Source: Symsagittifera roscoffensis
Lineage: Eukaryota > Xenacoelomorpha > Acoela > Convolutidae
Direction of reading: 5' to 3'
DNA: 64,000 nt
Assembly: GCF_963678635.1 (NCBI RefSeq)
Contig: NC_087065.1
Coordinates: 9,378,267-9,442,266 of the forward strand
The notes below the pieces were generated by a model. It was not told where the DNA came from. It saw only the letters and a program-made list of their open reading frames with translations, and searched no databases. Position numbers and translations under genes: made by a program. Within the stretch, counting starts at the first letter, position 1; each line of letters begins with the position of its first letter. Positions 44,842-55,493 of this stretch are shown here, one piece after another.

Positions 44842-45025
44842 GTAAATAAGACGACAAGATACTAAGATGACACGACATTAAGACGACAAATGAGCGTTAA
44901 AACCTTTAAAATGAACTGTTTGAATAAGCGGTTTATTTCTTAGAAATAAAATGTGGAGAAATGCGTGTAGCGTCGTCTTAAAATTTCACTAAAAACGGTT
45001 GTCGTCTTAACTTCAGTCGTCTTAC
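44842..45025. mobile_element. Small fold-back/MITE just after the receptor stop codon
   Basis: Ends GTAAATAAGACGAC and GTCGTCTTAC are inverted, and a second inner pair (TTAAGACGACAA at 44899, TTGTCGTCTTAA at 44999) strengthens the fold. 184 bp, non-coding. Confidence 0.6.
44945..44950 (+). terminator. Candidate polyadenylation signal for the receptor gene
   Basis: First AATAAA after the receptor stop codon, giving a 3' UTR of about 420-440 nt. It lies inside the fold-back element at 44842-45025. Not proven. Confidence 0.35.
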
Positions 45026-46174
45026 ATGCCGGACACCTGTTCTGCCATATGTCAATAAATGGGTTTGCATTCAGCTGACAAAGTAACAATTTGAGAACTT
45101 CAATTCCGTAAACTATAATTCCTAATGATAAATCTACTGAACTCGTAAATATTTTCTTCACTGTTATGCAAAATATACTGAATGAAATCTACTTAGTCTC
45201 AATATTTTATGTTTAATATTTTCTAAAAGCTTGCTAAGTTCATTATATTTCGACCAAAATGCTACAATATTTTAGCTTTAGTTGCTACTGTATTTTACTG
45301 TAATTAGAAATTAGTTTTTCGATTGCCGTTTGTCGAAGAAATAGCATGTGTAAAGCAAAATTTGATTATAATTAGCTTAATTCTTCCCAGCAGGACAAAA
45401 ATGTGGCGCATTGGAGGTGGAAAATTATAAAAAAAAACAAGGGAAGGCTTTTCTGCAGCACATTTCTATGGTTAGTCAAGTTGAAGCTTGCGTTTTTTGT
45501 CTCGACCGAGGTGGGCCCATTACATGTTAGAGCTCGACCTAAAATCCCTGGTGGAGAATGCCCTATACAAATTTAAAGTCGGAGCTAAAACGAGTCGGTC
45601 GTCGATTTAATATGTCGAACACAAAATCGAAACAGATCAACACGGCGTCGAAATTTAGAGTAAAAAGCATCCGGTGAGTACGGATAAGTTCAACCGATGT
45701 TTGGCAGAGTCTAACAAAGATAAAAAATGTCAGTCAAAGTGGAATAAGGCCGTAAAAAGTCCAACGCTGTCAAGATTCGACCACGAGGGTCAAAAACGGA
45801 CTGTTTGGCTCAAAAAGTAAAAAAAAAAGCTCAGCTCCTGGAAGTCGTTGAATCCTTTAAATTTGTTTTTGTTATCTTTTCCTCTACGACTAAGGAGCAT
45901 AGTTTTCTAGGTAACCGACAAATGGCACGAATTATTCAAACCATGCTTGTTTTCAAAATGAAAATCAAAAACTCGAAAAAAATTGTAAGTCTTAGATAAC
46001 ACATTTTTTTTAATTGTCATGCAATATCTTTGCAGCTCTTTTTTGAAAATGAAACTGCAAAAGAGGGTTGAATTCTTAATTTTGCAGTATATATTGAAAA
46101 TCAGAGCAATAATGGAAGCGTTTTAGCATAAAAGGATACATATATCATAACATCCTTGACTCCTTGCTAGCTTT
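45026..46174. other. Intergenic, no gene seen
   Basis: Only isolated short open frames. Around 45500-45790 the sequence is GC-balanced with recurring GTCGA steps (for example CGGCGTCGAAATT, AAGATTCGACC), but I recognise no protein or RNA there. Confidence 0.5.
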
Positions 46175-46179
46175 CTTTG

Positions 46180-46465
46180 TGATAAGATTCAGAGTTAGAG
46201 CAACTAGGATTAAGAGCTGGGGTTAGAGACTGAGATAGAATCTGAGGTTTGAACTGAGAAATCAGAAGAGGTAGTGATTGTTGAAGAATGAATTGAAAGA
46301 AGTGAATGTAAATGACAAGACAAACTAAGCATCAGAAAAGTACCAGTTTATTAATTACAGACTAATTAATTAATTTGAGATCACTAGTTGACCTTGTCTG
46401 AGTTTAATCAGTTTTGATTATGATTCAATTAATCGGTCTGACCTTGAGATGGTCTGACCTCAACA
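46180..46465 (-). mobile_element. Copia 3' LTR
   Basis: TG...CA, 286 bp; about 9-10% different by eye from the 5' LTR. Confidence 0.9.
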
Positions 46466-46539
46466 TCCCCACTCAGGCTGAATTGGCTTTGTCCAATGTC
46501 ACGCTGCAACCCATCAAAGTTCGACGATGCTGTTCCATC

Positions 46540-47061
46540 TTAGCCTTGCTCAGGGCTTTGTCAAAAAGTCAGCTTCCATGAACTCAGTAGGGTAATATTG
46601 GAGTTCAACTGTCTCAGCTCCCACTCTTTCTCGAACAAAGTGGTATTTCACATCGATGTGTTTCGTTCGCTTCTGCATCACATGATTCTTGCACATCTTG
46701 ATACAGCTCTGGTTGGCCTCCTTGATGGCAGTTGGTCCGTCAATAACTACGCCCTTCTCATCGAGAATAGATCGCAGATATAGAGCCTCTTGAACCGCTG
46801 CTGCCATTGCTTGGTACTCAGCCTCATTGGTAGAAATGGCTGCAGTTGGTTGCTTCTTGTTGCTCCAACTAATTGCTGCCCTGCCTTCTGCAAATGAAAG
46901 CTGTAGCCTGTAGTTGACCCTCTAACATCCAAATCTCTAGCCCAGTCAGCATCTGCTGATCCATAGAGTTTAACACCACCAGCTTCCGTAGTGTAGCACA
47001 GCTCCAAATCTTTGCTCCCCTTCAGGTAACGAAGAACCCTCTTTGCAGCCACCCAGTGCAC
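46540..47061 (-). pseudogene. Copia RNase H and end of pol
   Basis: AAKRVLRYLKGSKDLELCY, ADADWARDLDVRGSTTGYSF, AAAVQEALYLRSILDEKG, KRTKHIDVKYHFVRE and the final MEADFLTKP are the standard copia RNase H sequence. A frameshift lies near 46850. Pol ends about 70 bp before the polypurine tract. Confidence 0.88.
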
Positions 47062-48276
47062 CCTTCCCGGAGTTGCGTCACAGTAGCTAGGATATCAGGC
47101 CTTGTTTGCTTAGCTATGTACAATGAGCACACAATGCCTCTGTAGTCCTCAGCATTCATGGATACTGCCTCTGCTGATCCAGCTTCAGGGCAGCCGTTTT
47201 TCGACAGCTGTGCGCTGATGCCCGCTGGTGTGCCCACTGGTTTGCATTGAGCAAGGCCAAAATGCTCCATGCAGTCCCCGATGTAGCGAGATTGATTTAC
47301 TTTTACCGTCCCAGGTGACTGCTTGACCTGCATTCCCAGGAACCAGGACAATGCGCCTCTGTCATCCATCTTGAATCGTTCGGAGAAACGGCTCCTCAGC
47401 TTGTCAACTTCTTCTTGACATCTGCACCCATTGATGATTGATGATGTCATCTACCTAAACCAGCACATAAATCATTGCATCGTTTGTTCCCCTAATCGTG
47501 AACAAACAGAATTCGTTGCTGCTTCTAGTGAGCCCTTCATCAAGTAGGAAAGTGTTCAGCGTCTGATACCAGTCTCTTCCTGACTGCCGCAGCCCGTAGA
47601 GACTTCGTTGTAGCAAGCACACTTGGCTGTCACCGCTGTTGAATACCTCTGGCTGCTCCATGTACACTGTCTCTGCTAGATGAGAGTTGAGGAAGGCTGA
47701 CTTAACATCCATCTGATGAAGTACAAGGTCATCTTGTGCCCCCAGAGCCAGCAGTATCCCCTTTGTTTAGGGCTTACAAGTTGGAGCAAACGTCTCATTG
47801 AAATCAAGTCCTTCCACTTGCATTTTTCCTTTTCATTACACATCGGGCTTTGAACCACCCCACTTGTCCCATCGCATCTCTCTTTACAGCAAGAACCCAT
47901 CGTCCAGTACAACTTTTCGAGATTGTGGTCTATCAACAAGTGTCCATGTTCCATGGCTTCTAGAGACTTCACCTCTAAAGCCATTGCTGCCATCCACTGC
48001 TCATTTTCAGGTCCAAACACTGCTTGTGAAAAACCCCTTGGCTCTTGAATTCCAGTCACTGAAGCATGGGTATAGGCCACTCCGTATCGAATGGGTGGGT
48101 TCCTTGTCCTAACGGACCTCTGCACTGGATGATCAGTAGAATGTGAATCTAATGCTTCCTCCTCGACCTGAATTTTTTCAGTAGCCCCCACTGAATCTGC
48201 GGTATCACCCTCAATTGGCGCGCTTCGTGCTTCGCTGGTTTTTGTCCTGCTTGGTTGCTCAATATCAATGCACCCC
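47030..48276 (-). pseudogene. Copia reverse transcriptase
   Basis: Order of motifs in element direction: QWMAAMALEVKSLEAMEHG, MDVKSAFLNSHLAETVYMEQP, LLQRSLYGLRQSGRDWYQTL, the catalytic Val-Asp-Asp (VDDII, about 47441-47452), then FKMDDRGALSWFLGMQVKQ and RYIGDCMEHFGLAQCKPVGTP. The Tyr codon of the YVDD motif is a TAG, and several frameshifts occur, so the enzyme is dead. Confidence 0.88.
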
Positions 48277-49327
48277 TCAATTGATAGCTCGTTTTTGTAA
48301 TGGCTCACTGTCAACCATGAAGTCATCTGGAATGATGTTCTCATTGAATGTCACGCTTCTTGCTCGCACCACTCGTCTTGTCTCTAGATCCATCAGCAGG
48401 TAGGCTTTGCTCTCCTCGTCGTAGCCGATGAACTTGCTTCTCTTGCCCTTTGGATCCCGTTTCCGTCTGATGCCTCGATCCAGACAGTACGCCAGGCAAC
48501 CGAACACACGCAAATAGCTCAATTTTGATGGTTGCCCATAGTGCACCCCTGTCGGTGAAAGGCGCTTCTCGTTGCTGGATGTGGGACAAAAGTTGCGACC
48601 CCTCACAGCTGTCGACATTGCTCACACCCAAAACATATTCGATAGCTTTGCTTCGGCCAGCAGACATCGAGTCATCTCGGTGATCACTCTGTTGTAGCGC
48701 TCTGCTTCACCATTCTGTTGGGGAGTATTTCGCACAGTGAACTCTTGCTTCACCTGGAATTCTCTACAAAATCTCTTAAATGCATTTGATGAACAGTCAC
48801 TTCCATTGTCAGTTCGCAGGCACTTCGCTGCTCCATGCTCAGCCACAAACTCCTGGAACTTCAGTAGAGCATCACTCTTCTTCACCAGGTAGTTGACCCA
48901 CAGCCAGCCGACTGAAGTCGTCGATGAATATCAAGGCATAGCGTGCATCATGCATACTCGTTACTTCAATTGGTCCCTGAATGTCACTGTAGACCCGTTG
49001 CCCCACTGCCGATGCTCTGCTGTCAGTCTTCTTAGGCACTGCTACTTCATGCATCTTAGAAGCTGTACACACTTCACAGAACTCTAGATCGCCCACATTG
49101 ACAAGCGATGAAAGATCCTTCTGGTTGAGGTGCCCCCGTTGTCGGTACCACAACATTGCATCACTGGTATCCCTCCTTGTTTTCGTCTCTAGAGTCATCG
49201 GGTTTCTGTTGAACTTGCACTCAAGAAAGAAAAGCTTGCCGCGCTGCTTCACAGGTAGCTGTCCCCCATCTGGTGCCAGTAGATGTGACGCATTTGCGGC
49301 GAAACTGAAACTTGAGCCTCTAGCCAC
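48277..49327 (-). pseudogene. Copia integrase, element copy 1
   Basis: Zinc-binding segment WYRQRGHLNQKDLSSL...CEVC (the first His is Tyr), catalytic Asp in VYSDIQGP, FIDDFSR, second Asp in RTDNGSD, Glu in QQNGEAER, then the C-terminal YLRVFGCLAYCLD and RSKFIGYDEESKAYLLMDL. Broken by one extra base near 48897, where CCC stands in place of CC in the duplicate, and by an in-frame TGA at 48622-48624 shared with the duplicate. Confidence 0.9.
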
Positions 49328-49565
49328 AGCTCAGCTCACACTCATCAAGTTCACACTGTAGATCGGCACAAACAGCACATTGTGAAAAGTGTAGCTCCTC
49401 ACAGCATCTTGGCAGTCACTGATCTCCACTTCCACTAATCCTTTGCCCTCAATCCTTGACAGCGTGCCGTTGGGGTTTTCCCCAGTTGTCCCTTCGTTCC
49501 AGCTCTCAAAGCTAGAAAAGACAGCCCTGTCGCGCACCGCATGATCAGTGCATCCCTATCCACAA
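49328..49565 (-). pseudogene. Copia aspartic protease region
   Basis: The open part (49331-49537) reads RDRAVFSSFE, GTLSRIEGKGLVEVEI and NVLFVPIYSVNLMSVS, which are hallmark sequences of copia proteases. The active-site Asp lies just upstream at about 49555, in another frame, separated by a one-base frameshift. A TAG-type break at the end separates it from the integrase. Confidence 0.8.
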
Positions 49566-49629
49566 TGAGGTCGTCTCCCTTCATTGAAGTTGCAGCACAA
49601 CAACAGAAGAAACCTGTCCTCCCCTACTT

Positions 49630-49671
49630 GCACTCCCTTGCAAAATGTCCAGGTTGCTCACACTTAAAGCA
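49630..49671 (-). pseudogene. Second gag zinc knuckle
   Basis: CFKCEQPGHFAREC, a perfect C-X2-C-X4-H-X4-C knuckle, read in a frame different from the capsid part and closed by TAG two codons later. RNA-binding nucleocapsid motif. Confidence 0.85.
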
Positions 49672-49759
49672 CCCTTGCTACTTTGCTCCTGGTCCCTTTG
49701 CTTCGTTCGACCCATTGCCTCGAGCACCGGATTGTCCGCTGTTGCTTTTGGATTTTCAG

Positions 49760-50478
49760 TACCTCGCCATATGACCCTTCTGACCGCACACATAGCAGCC
49801 ACAACTTGACACTCCTTTCTTTTTCCTCACAGCTTGCATGGCTATATGACCATGTCCAGTCCTCTCTCAACATCGGGCCTTCCTCGAGTCATCGTAGTTT
49901 CTCAACTTCGTTCTCAGCTCTGGAAACGTCTTGGCTGGTTGAAAGCTCTCTTTCACCACAAAATGCTCTTAGCTGTCAGGCAGCCCATTGATCACCAAAG
50001 CATTGAACAGCTCTTGACTGCGATTGAAGTGGTCGTCCAGATCCTCTTCTGATACTAGGCGCAGCTTCGTAAGCTGACCTACTAGACTGACCGCTGTCGG
50101 CATCTCTACACTGCAAAACTTCTCTTGAAGCAGCTTCCAAGCCTTCGTCCCATCGCCAGAGCCATCTGTTCCCACGCAGTCGTGCTGTATGTACATCAAA
50201 GTGGTGTTGTTGAGCACCAGAATGAGGTGGTACTACACAATGTTTCGATTGTCTTTCCTCTGCTGGATCAAACCTGCTCGCTTCTGCATCTTGTTATCAT
50301 AGGCTGCCTGCTGATCAGCATTCGGACTCTCGAGGAGAGTAGGCTCAGGCTCTGGCAGATCATAATTGCCCATCACTGTCCTGAACAGGCCCTGGGTGTG
50401 CATCAGCGCCGCAAACTTCGTCGACCAAGCAGAAAAATCTTCAGACTTTCCACTAAAAGCCGCCAGTTTTAAGTCCAT
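49760..50478 (-). pseudogene. Copia gag (capsid region and first zinc knuckle)
   Basis: ATG at 50478 starts MDLKLAAFSGKSEDFSAWS, the usual beginning of a copia gag, with the Trp of the UBN2/gag family. The frame continues through WKLLQEKF, LVGQLTKLRL and DDHFNRSQELFNALVINGLP, characteristic of this family. It is broken by in-frame stops: TAG at 50233-50235, TAA at 49969-49971 and a TGA further on. The first zinc knuckle (CYVCGQKGHMAR, about 49765-49800) has lost its last Cys. Gag would package the element's RNA in virus-like particles. Confidence 0.85.
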
Positions 50479-50522
50479 CGTTGCTTAAGGCTGCTAAAAT
50501 AATACATGAAAAAAACTAGAAA

Positions 50523-50536
50523 TCTGACCCATATCC
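50523..50536 (-). promoter_or_regulatory. Copia primer-binding site (half-tRNA type)
   Basis: Directly after the 5' LTR the minus strand reads GGATATGGGTCAGA. It does not begin TGG, so it does not match a tRNA 3' end. Its complement contains CCCAT in an anticodon-loop-like context. That resembles the priming of Drosophila copia by an internal (anticodon) part of initiator methionine tRNA. Confidence 0.5.
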
Positions 50537-50822
50537 TGTTAAGATTCAGAGTAAGAGCAACTAGAATAAAGAACTGGGGTTACAGATTGAGATAGAATCT
50601 GAGGTTTGAAGTAAGGATTGAGAAGAGATAGTGATTGTTGAAGATTGAATTGAAAGAAGTGAATATGAATGAAATGACACACTAAGCATCAGAAAAGTAC
50701 CAGTTAATTAAATACAGACTAATTAATTAGTTTGAGATCACTAGTTGACCTTGTCTGAGCTTAATCAGTTTTGATTATGATTCAATTAATCTGTCTGACC
50801 CTGAGATGGTCTGACCTCAACA
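50537..50822 (-). mobile_element. Copia 5' LTR
   Basis: TG...CA, 286 bp. Differs at about one position from its duplicate at 55208-55493. Confidence 0.9.
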
Positions 50823-50827
50823 CTTTG

Positions 50828-52640
50828 AAATTGTCAAAACTCAGCAAAAAAGAAAGACTTTCTACAATTTTTATTCTAGTAAAGTGAAATTGCTGAAACC
50901 TTGATTTTACAAATGTTAACCGCTCACAATTTTTCACCAAAAAAGTTTACCTTTCTCTGACTCTGCTTTTTCAAGCATTTAAAGATAATGGCCTAGCTTG
51001 CTTCTCCGACGCAATTTTGGACGCAAAACTAAGATTCAAATCAATTATCGCAAGTAAAATCTACAGTTCAACAAGCTAGTTTATACTTTATACTTATTTT
51101 AATCGATTCGATATTGATCGAAATCCGTATTCTAAAGTGATTTTTTTGGTACAGATTATATACAGATTTTACACAGATTTTAACCAGATTATATACTCAT
51201 TTTGTACAATTTAAATACTCTATAAAATGGATTGTAATTTCGTTTCAATTTTGATAGAAAAATTTTCAAAAAAAAAATGTTTTGTTACGTGTCTTGTTGA
51301 AAAGACCAAAATCGATAAAAACAAAATCTGATTTATATTGACCATTTTTTTCATTTTATACATATTGATGATTTTCATGGTTTTTTTTGCATATTTTTGC
51401 GACAGAATCTTGTTTATATCGATGACTATCTTGAATTTGTGTCGTTTAGTTGGAATTCAACTTCTGTTTTGAGTCTCCAATCAGCATGTCACTAAGAGTA
51501 AAAAAAATCAATTTTTTAGACAATATAATCCATTTTTAAGACAATATAATAGATTTTTTTGGGTCCTCTGAAAATGCATTACAATCGATTATAATCGTTT
51601 TTATACAGATTTTATATAGATTCTATACAGATTTTATTCCGCAAAAAAATCCATCGTCTACACTATAAAATCGATTTTTCTGAACTGTATAAAATCTCTA
51701 TATGATCCATTATAGTGTCTAATTGGGTTACATACAATCGATTTTTAACTAGTAGAAAATCTGTATAAAAATCGATTATAATCGATTGCAATCTTATTTT
51801 AGCCAATGCGGTGCGGCATTGGCGATTAGCGACCGCTTGCTCTGCTGCGCAAACATGCGACACGAGTGTTAATGTGCGTATTTACGAGTCTGTTATTGTG
51901 CAAGTCTGTGTTTTTAATGAAGTTGACAGTTTTGTTGACAACTCGTTAGATAATTGTTTTAATTAGGGAGAGCTTGACCGGAACTGAGCGACGTCTTACC
52001 TCTGTCAACCAATTAAGCATCAGTTTTGTTACATTGGTCGGATCTACTTAATAATTCCCCCACCCTTTTTTAAGAAAGGGGTAGGCAATTAATAAGTAGA
52101 TTAAAATAACGCATTTTCGACCAATCAGAATGCAGCAAAATTCTAGTTCTCAATAAAAGCTCAGTGCTAATTTACTGCTTTTATTAGTAGGGGTGGAAAT
52201 TCTTAATTAGTAACCAAATGGGAGGGGGGCAATTGTTAAGTAACTCCTAATGGTCTGCTAAAAGACTCATTTTTCATTTTGTATGCTAAGAAATTGGTCT
52301 GCTAAGCGATCGGTCCCATAAAGCGCATATTTGGTTTGCAAATGGTTGATCATTTTTTTATTATAACGGTTTATGTTATACTGACAGATCAATCTTTTAA
52401 ATCTTGAACTGAGATACAAAAGAGAAAAACTAGCTAATGGAAAAAAACTTGGATGCTTGCAATTGTTCGTTTTTGATCGGAACTTCCTATTTGGTCAAGG
52501 TTTGTGAGAACTATTCTGGCCATAGTAGTTGGATACCAAGATTAAATAAGCTATTAGAAACAGCGAGTAGAAACAGCGAGTATCAAAAAACATTGCGGGG
52601 CCAAACTCGGTTATAACAAAGATTTAAGGGGTGCTCGATA
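50828..52640. other. Copia flank, AT-rich, no gene seen (unit 1)
   Basis: 51120-51800 is rich in ATACAGATTTT and ATCGATTATAATCGAT-type steps, giving several short palindromes. 52050-52200 has the AAAGGGGTAGG and GACCAATCAGAATGCAGCAA blocks shared with other dispersed fragments. Confidence 0.5.
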
Positions 52641-52654
52641 AAAATTTTCTTGAC

Positions 52655-53078
52655 ATGAAATCTCATCACTGATGAAGGTTTTGAATTTGATACATAAATC
52701 TGCCTAGTGTTTAATCACTTGAGTTTTGTATGACAGCCCGACAAAAAGCATTGCATCCAAACAAGGAAGTTCTATGTTTTGCCACACTATGAAATTTCAC
52801 GACTAGCGTTTTCTACTAAAGTAAAAAGCAGCGATTTATTTCAATTTGGCTTCCTTTTTTTTTGTATTTTGTCCAAAAGCAAAATAACCTCAGGTTTTCT
52901 GTATGAGAATAACAAGAAAATCAAGTGAAAAAATTCCCACAGATAAACTACAATTAAAGAGTGGCCATAGAAATACATTATGGCTTCTTTAAAAAAGTTT
53001 GTGTTTCAAAATCGCGGCCTGATTTTCGAAAGACTTTTAGTTTCTTTCGCCATATAAAAACAAAAAACAATTCGGTCT
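52655..53078. repeat. Dispersed repeat R, copy 2 (truncated at the duplication junction)
   Basis: Matches 7226 onward, but lacks the AAGCTTAACACAAATTTATA segment of that copy. Stops at GGTCT|, where the filler begins. Confidence 0.75.
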
Positions 53079-53151
53079 AGTGATATAAAGAAAGCGATAT
53101 AAGAAACTGGTGTGAAAAAGTGATATAAAAAGTGATTGAAAAAAATTTGAT
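53079..53151. repeat. 73-bp junction filler matching the GTGATATAAAAA array
   Basis: Matches 58749-58821 with two mismatches, starting AGTGATATAAAGAAAG and ending AAAAATTTGAT. It joins the right end of unit 1 to the left end of unit 2; the last three bases (GAT) are shared with the target sequence, a microhomology. Confidence 0.9.
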
Positions 53152-53154
53152 CCA

Positions 53155-53998
53155 GATAGTACGCCAGGCAACCGAACACACGCAAATAGCTCAATTTTGA
53201 TGGTTGCCCATAGTGCACCCCTGTCGGTGAAAGGCGCTTCTCGTTGCTGGATGTGGGACAAAAGTTGCGAACCCTCACAGCTGTCGACATTGCTCACACC
53301 CAAAACATATTCGATAGCTTTGCTTCGGCCAGCAGACATCGAGTCATCTCGGTGATCACTCTGTTGTAGCGCTCTGCTTCACCATTCTGTTGGGGAGTAT
53401 TTCGCACAGTGAACTCTTGCTTCACCTGGAATTCTCTACAAAATCTCTTAAATGCATTTGATGAGCAGTCACCTCCATTGTCAGTTCGCAGGCACTTCGC
53501 TGCTCCATGCTCAGCCACAAACTCCTGGAACTTCAGTAGAGCATCACTCTTCTTCACCAGGTAGTTGACCACAGCCAGCCGACTGAAGTCGTCGATGAAT
53601 ATCAAGGCATAGCGTGCATCGTGCATACTCGTTACTTCAAATGGTCCCTGAATGTCACTGTAGACCCGTTGCCCCACTGCCGATGCTCTGCTGTCAGTCT
53701 TCTTAGGCACTGCTACTTCATGCATCTTAGAAGCTGTACACACTTCACAGAACTCTAGATCGCCCACATTGACAAGCGATGAAAGATCCTTCTGGTTCAG
53801 GTGCCCCCGTTGTCGGTACCACAACATTGCATCACTGGTATCCCTCCTTGTTTTCGTCTCTAGAGTCATCGGGTTTCTGTTGAACTTGCACTCAAGAAAG
53901 AAAAGCTTGCCGCGCTGCTTCACAGGTAGCTGTCCCCCATCTGGTGCCAGTAGATGTGACGCATTTGCGGCGAAACTGAAACTTGAGCCTCTAGCCAC
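53155..53998 (-). pseudogene. Copia integrase, copy 2, core domain in one open frame
   Basis: From 53998 to 53294 a single open frame of 234 codons holds the zinc-binding segment, both catalytic Asp residues (YSDIQGP, RTDNGGD) and the Glu (QQNGEAER). It lacks the extra base that breaks copy 1. The TGA at 53294-53296 is shared with copy 1, and the C-terminal part runs into the junction at 53155 after YLRVFGCLAYYLD. No LTR lies downstream, so the element cannot move by itself. Confidence 0.9.
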
Positions 53999-54001
53999 AG
54001 C

Positions 54002-54236
54002 TCAGCTCACACTCATCAAGTTCACACTGTAGATCGGCACAAACAGCACATTGTGAAAAGTGTAGCTCCTCACAGCATCTTGGCAGTCACTGATCTCCAC
54101 TTCCACTAATCCTTTGCCCTCAATCCTTGACAGCGTGCCGTTGGGGTTTTCCCCAGTTGTCCCTTCGTTCCAGCTCTCAAAGCTAGAAAAGACAGCCCTG
54201 TCGCGCACCGCATGATCAGTGCATCCCTATCCACAA
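54002..54236 (-). pseudogene. Copia protease region, copy 2
   Basis: Identical in sequence to 49331-49537, with the same frameshift at the active site. Confidence 0.8.
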
Positions 54237-54300
54237 TGAGGTCGTCTCCCTTCATTGAAGTTGCAGCACAACAACAGAAGAAACCTGTCCTCCCCTACTT

Positions 54301-55149
54301 GCACTCCCTTGCAAAATGTCCAGGTTGCTCACACTTAAAGCACCCTTGCTACTTTGCTCCTGGTCCCTTTGCTTCGTTCGACCCATTGCCTCGAGCACCG
54401 GATTGTCCGCTGTTGCTTTTGGATTTTCAGTACCTCGCCATATGACCCTTCTGACCGCACACATAGCAGCCACAACTTGACACTCCTTTCTTTTTCCTCA
54501 CAGCTTGCATGGCTATATGACCATGTCCAGTCCTCTCTCAACATCGGGCCTTCCTCGAGTCATCGTAGTTTCTCAACTTCGTTCTCAGCTCTGGAAACGT
54601 CTTGGCTGGTTGAAAGCTCTCTTTCACCACAAAATGCTCTTAGCTGTCAGGCAGCCCATTGATCACCAAAGCATTGAACAGCTCTTGACTGCGATTGAAG
54701 TGGTCGTCCAGATCCTCTTCTGATACTAGGCGCAGCTTCGTAAGCTGACCTACTAGACTGACCGCTGTCGGCATCTCTACACTGCAAAACTTCTCTTGAA
54801 GCAGCTTCCAAGCCTTCGTCCCATCGCCAGAGCCATCTGTTCCCACGCAGTCGTGCTTTATGTACATCAAAGTGGTGTTGTTGAGCACCAGAACGAGGTG
54901 GTACTACACAATGTTTCGATTGTCTTTCCTCTGCTGGATCAAACCTGCTCGCTTCTGCATCTTGTTATCATAGGCTGCCTGCTGATCAGCATTCGGACTC
55001 TCGAGGAGAGTAGGCTCAGGCTCTGGCAGATCATAATTGCCCATCACTGTCCTGAACAGGCCCTGGGTGTGCATCAGCGCCGCAAACTTCGTCGACCAAG
55101 CAGAAAAATCTTCAGACTTTCCACTAAAAGCCGCCAGTTTTAAGTCCAT
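54301..55149 (-). pseudogene. Copia gag, copy 2
   Basis: Same stops and same zinc knuckles as copy 1; one visible change turns MYIQHDC into MYIKHDC. These breaks therefore predate the duplication. Confidence 0.85.
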
Positions 55150-55207
55150 CGTTGCTTAAGGCTGCTAAAATAATACATGAAAAAAACTAGAAATCTGACC
55201 CATATCC

Positions 55208-55493
55208 TGTTAAGATTCAGAGTAAGAGCAACTAGAATAAAGAACTGGGGTTACAGATTGAGATAGAATCTGAGGTTTGAAGTAAGGATTGAGAAGAGAT
55301 AGTGATTGTTGAAGATTGAATTGAAAGAAGTGAATATGAATGAAATGACACACTAAGCATCAGAAAAGTACCAGTTAATTAAATACAGACTAATTAATTA
55401 GTTTGAGATCACTAGTTGACCTTGTCTGAGCTTAATCAGTTTTGATTATGATTCAATTAATCTGTCTGACCTTGAGATGGTCTGACCTCAACA
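55208..55493 (-). mobile_element. Copia 5' LTR, copy 2
   Basis: 286 bp, about one mismatch to 50537-50822. Confidence 0.9.

Larger units (their letters stand above)
46180..50822 (-). mobile_element. Full-length Ty1/copia retrotransposon, non-functional
   Basis: 4643 bp bounded by two 286-bp LTRs, with CTTTG on both sides (46175-46179 and 50823-50827), a 5-bp target duplication typical of the superfamily. Domain order in element direction is gag, protease, integrase, reverse transcriptase, RNase H, which defines Ty1/copia. The polypurine tract GAGTGGGGA abuts the 3' LTR (46466-46474). The LTRs differ at roughly 25-30 positions by eye, so the insertion is old, and every coding domain carries stops or frameshifts. 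Its 5' two-thirds was later duplicated (53155-55493). Confidence 0.93.
48477..53078. repeat. Tandem duplication unit 1 (copia 5' part, LTR, flank, repeat R)
   Basis: Collinear with 53149-57652. Begins at GATCCAGACAGTACG inside the copia integrase. Most of it is 98-99% similar by eye to unit 2. Unit 2 lacks about 140 bp near 55638 that are present here near 50960-51100. Confidence 0.93.
53155..55493 (-). mobile_element. Truncated copia duplicate (5' LTR, gag, protease, integrase)
   Basis: Arises from the tandem duplication, not from a second insertion: it is collinear with 48483-50822 and has the same right flank (CTTTGAAATTG) but no 3' LTR, RT or RNase H. Confidence 0.93.

Noticed and set aside
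49541-50472. Plus-strand frames of 77-115 codons, duplicated at 54212-55143
   Set aside because: They are antisense shadows of the copia gag and protease region.
52593-52612. Third copy of the intron 4 element terminus (GGGGCCAAACTCGG)
   Set aside because: Only about nine bases match the TTACGAGGCCAAACTGTGCA end, too few to support.
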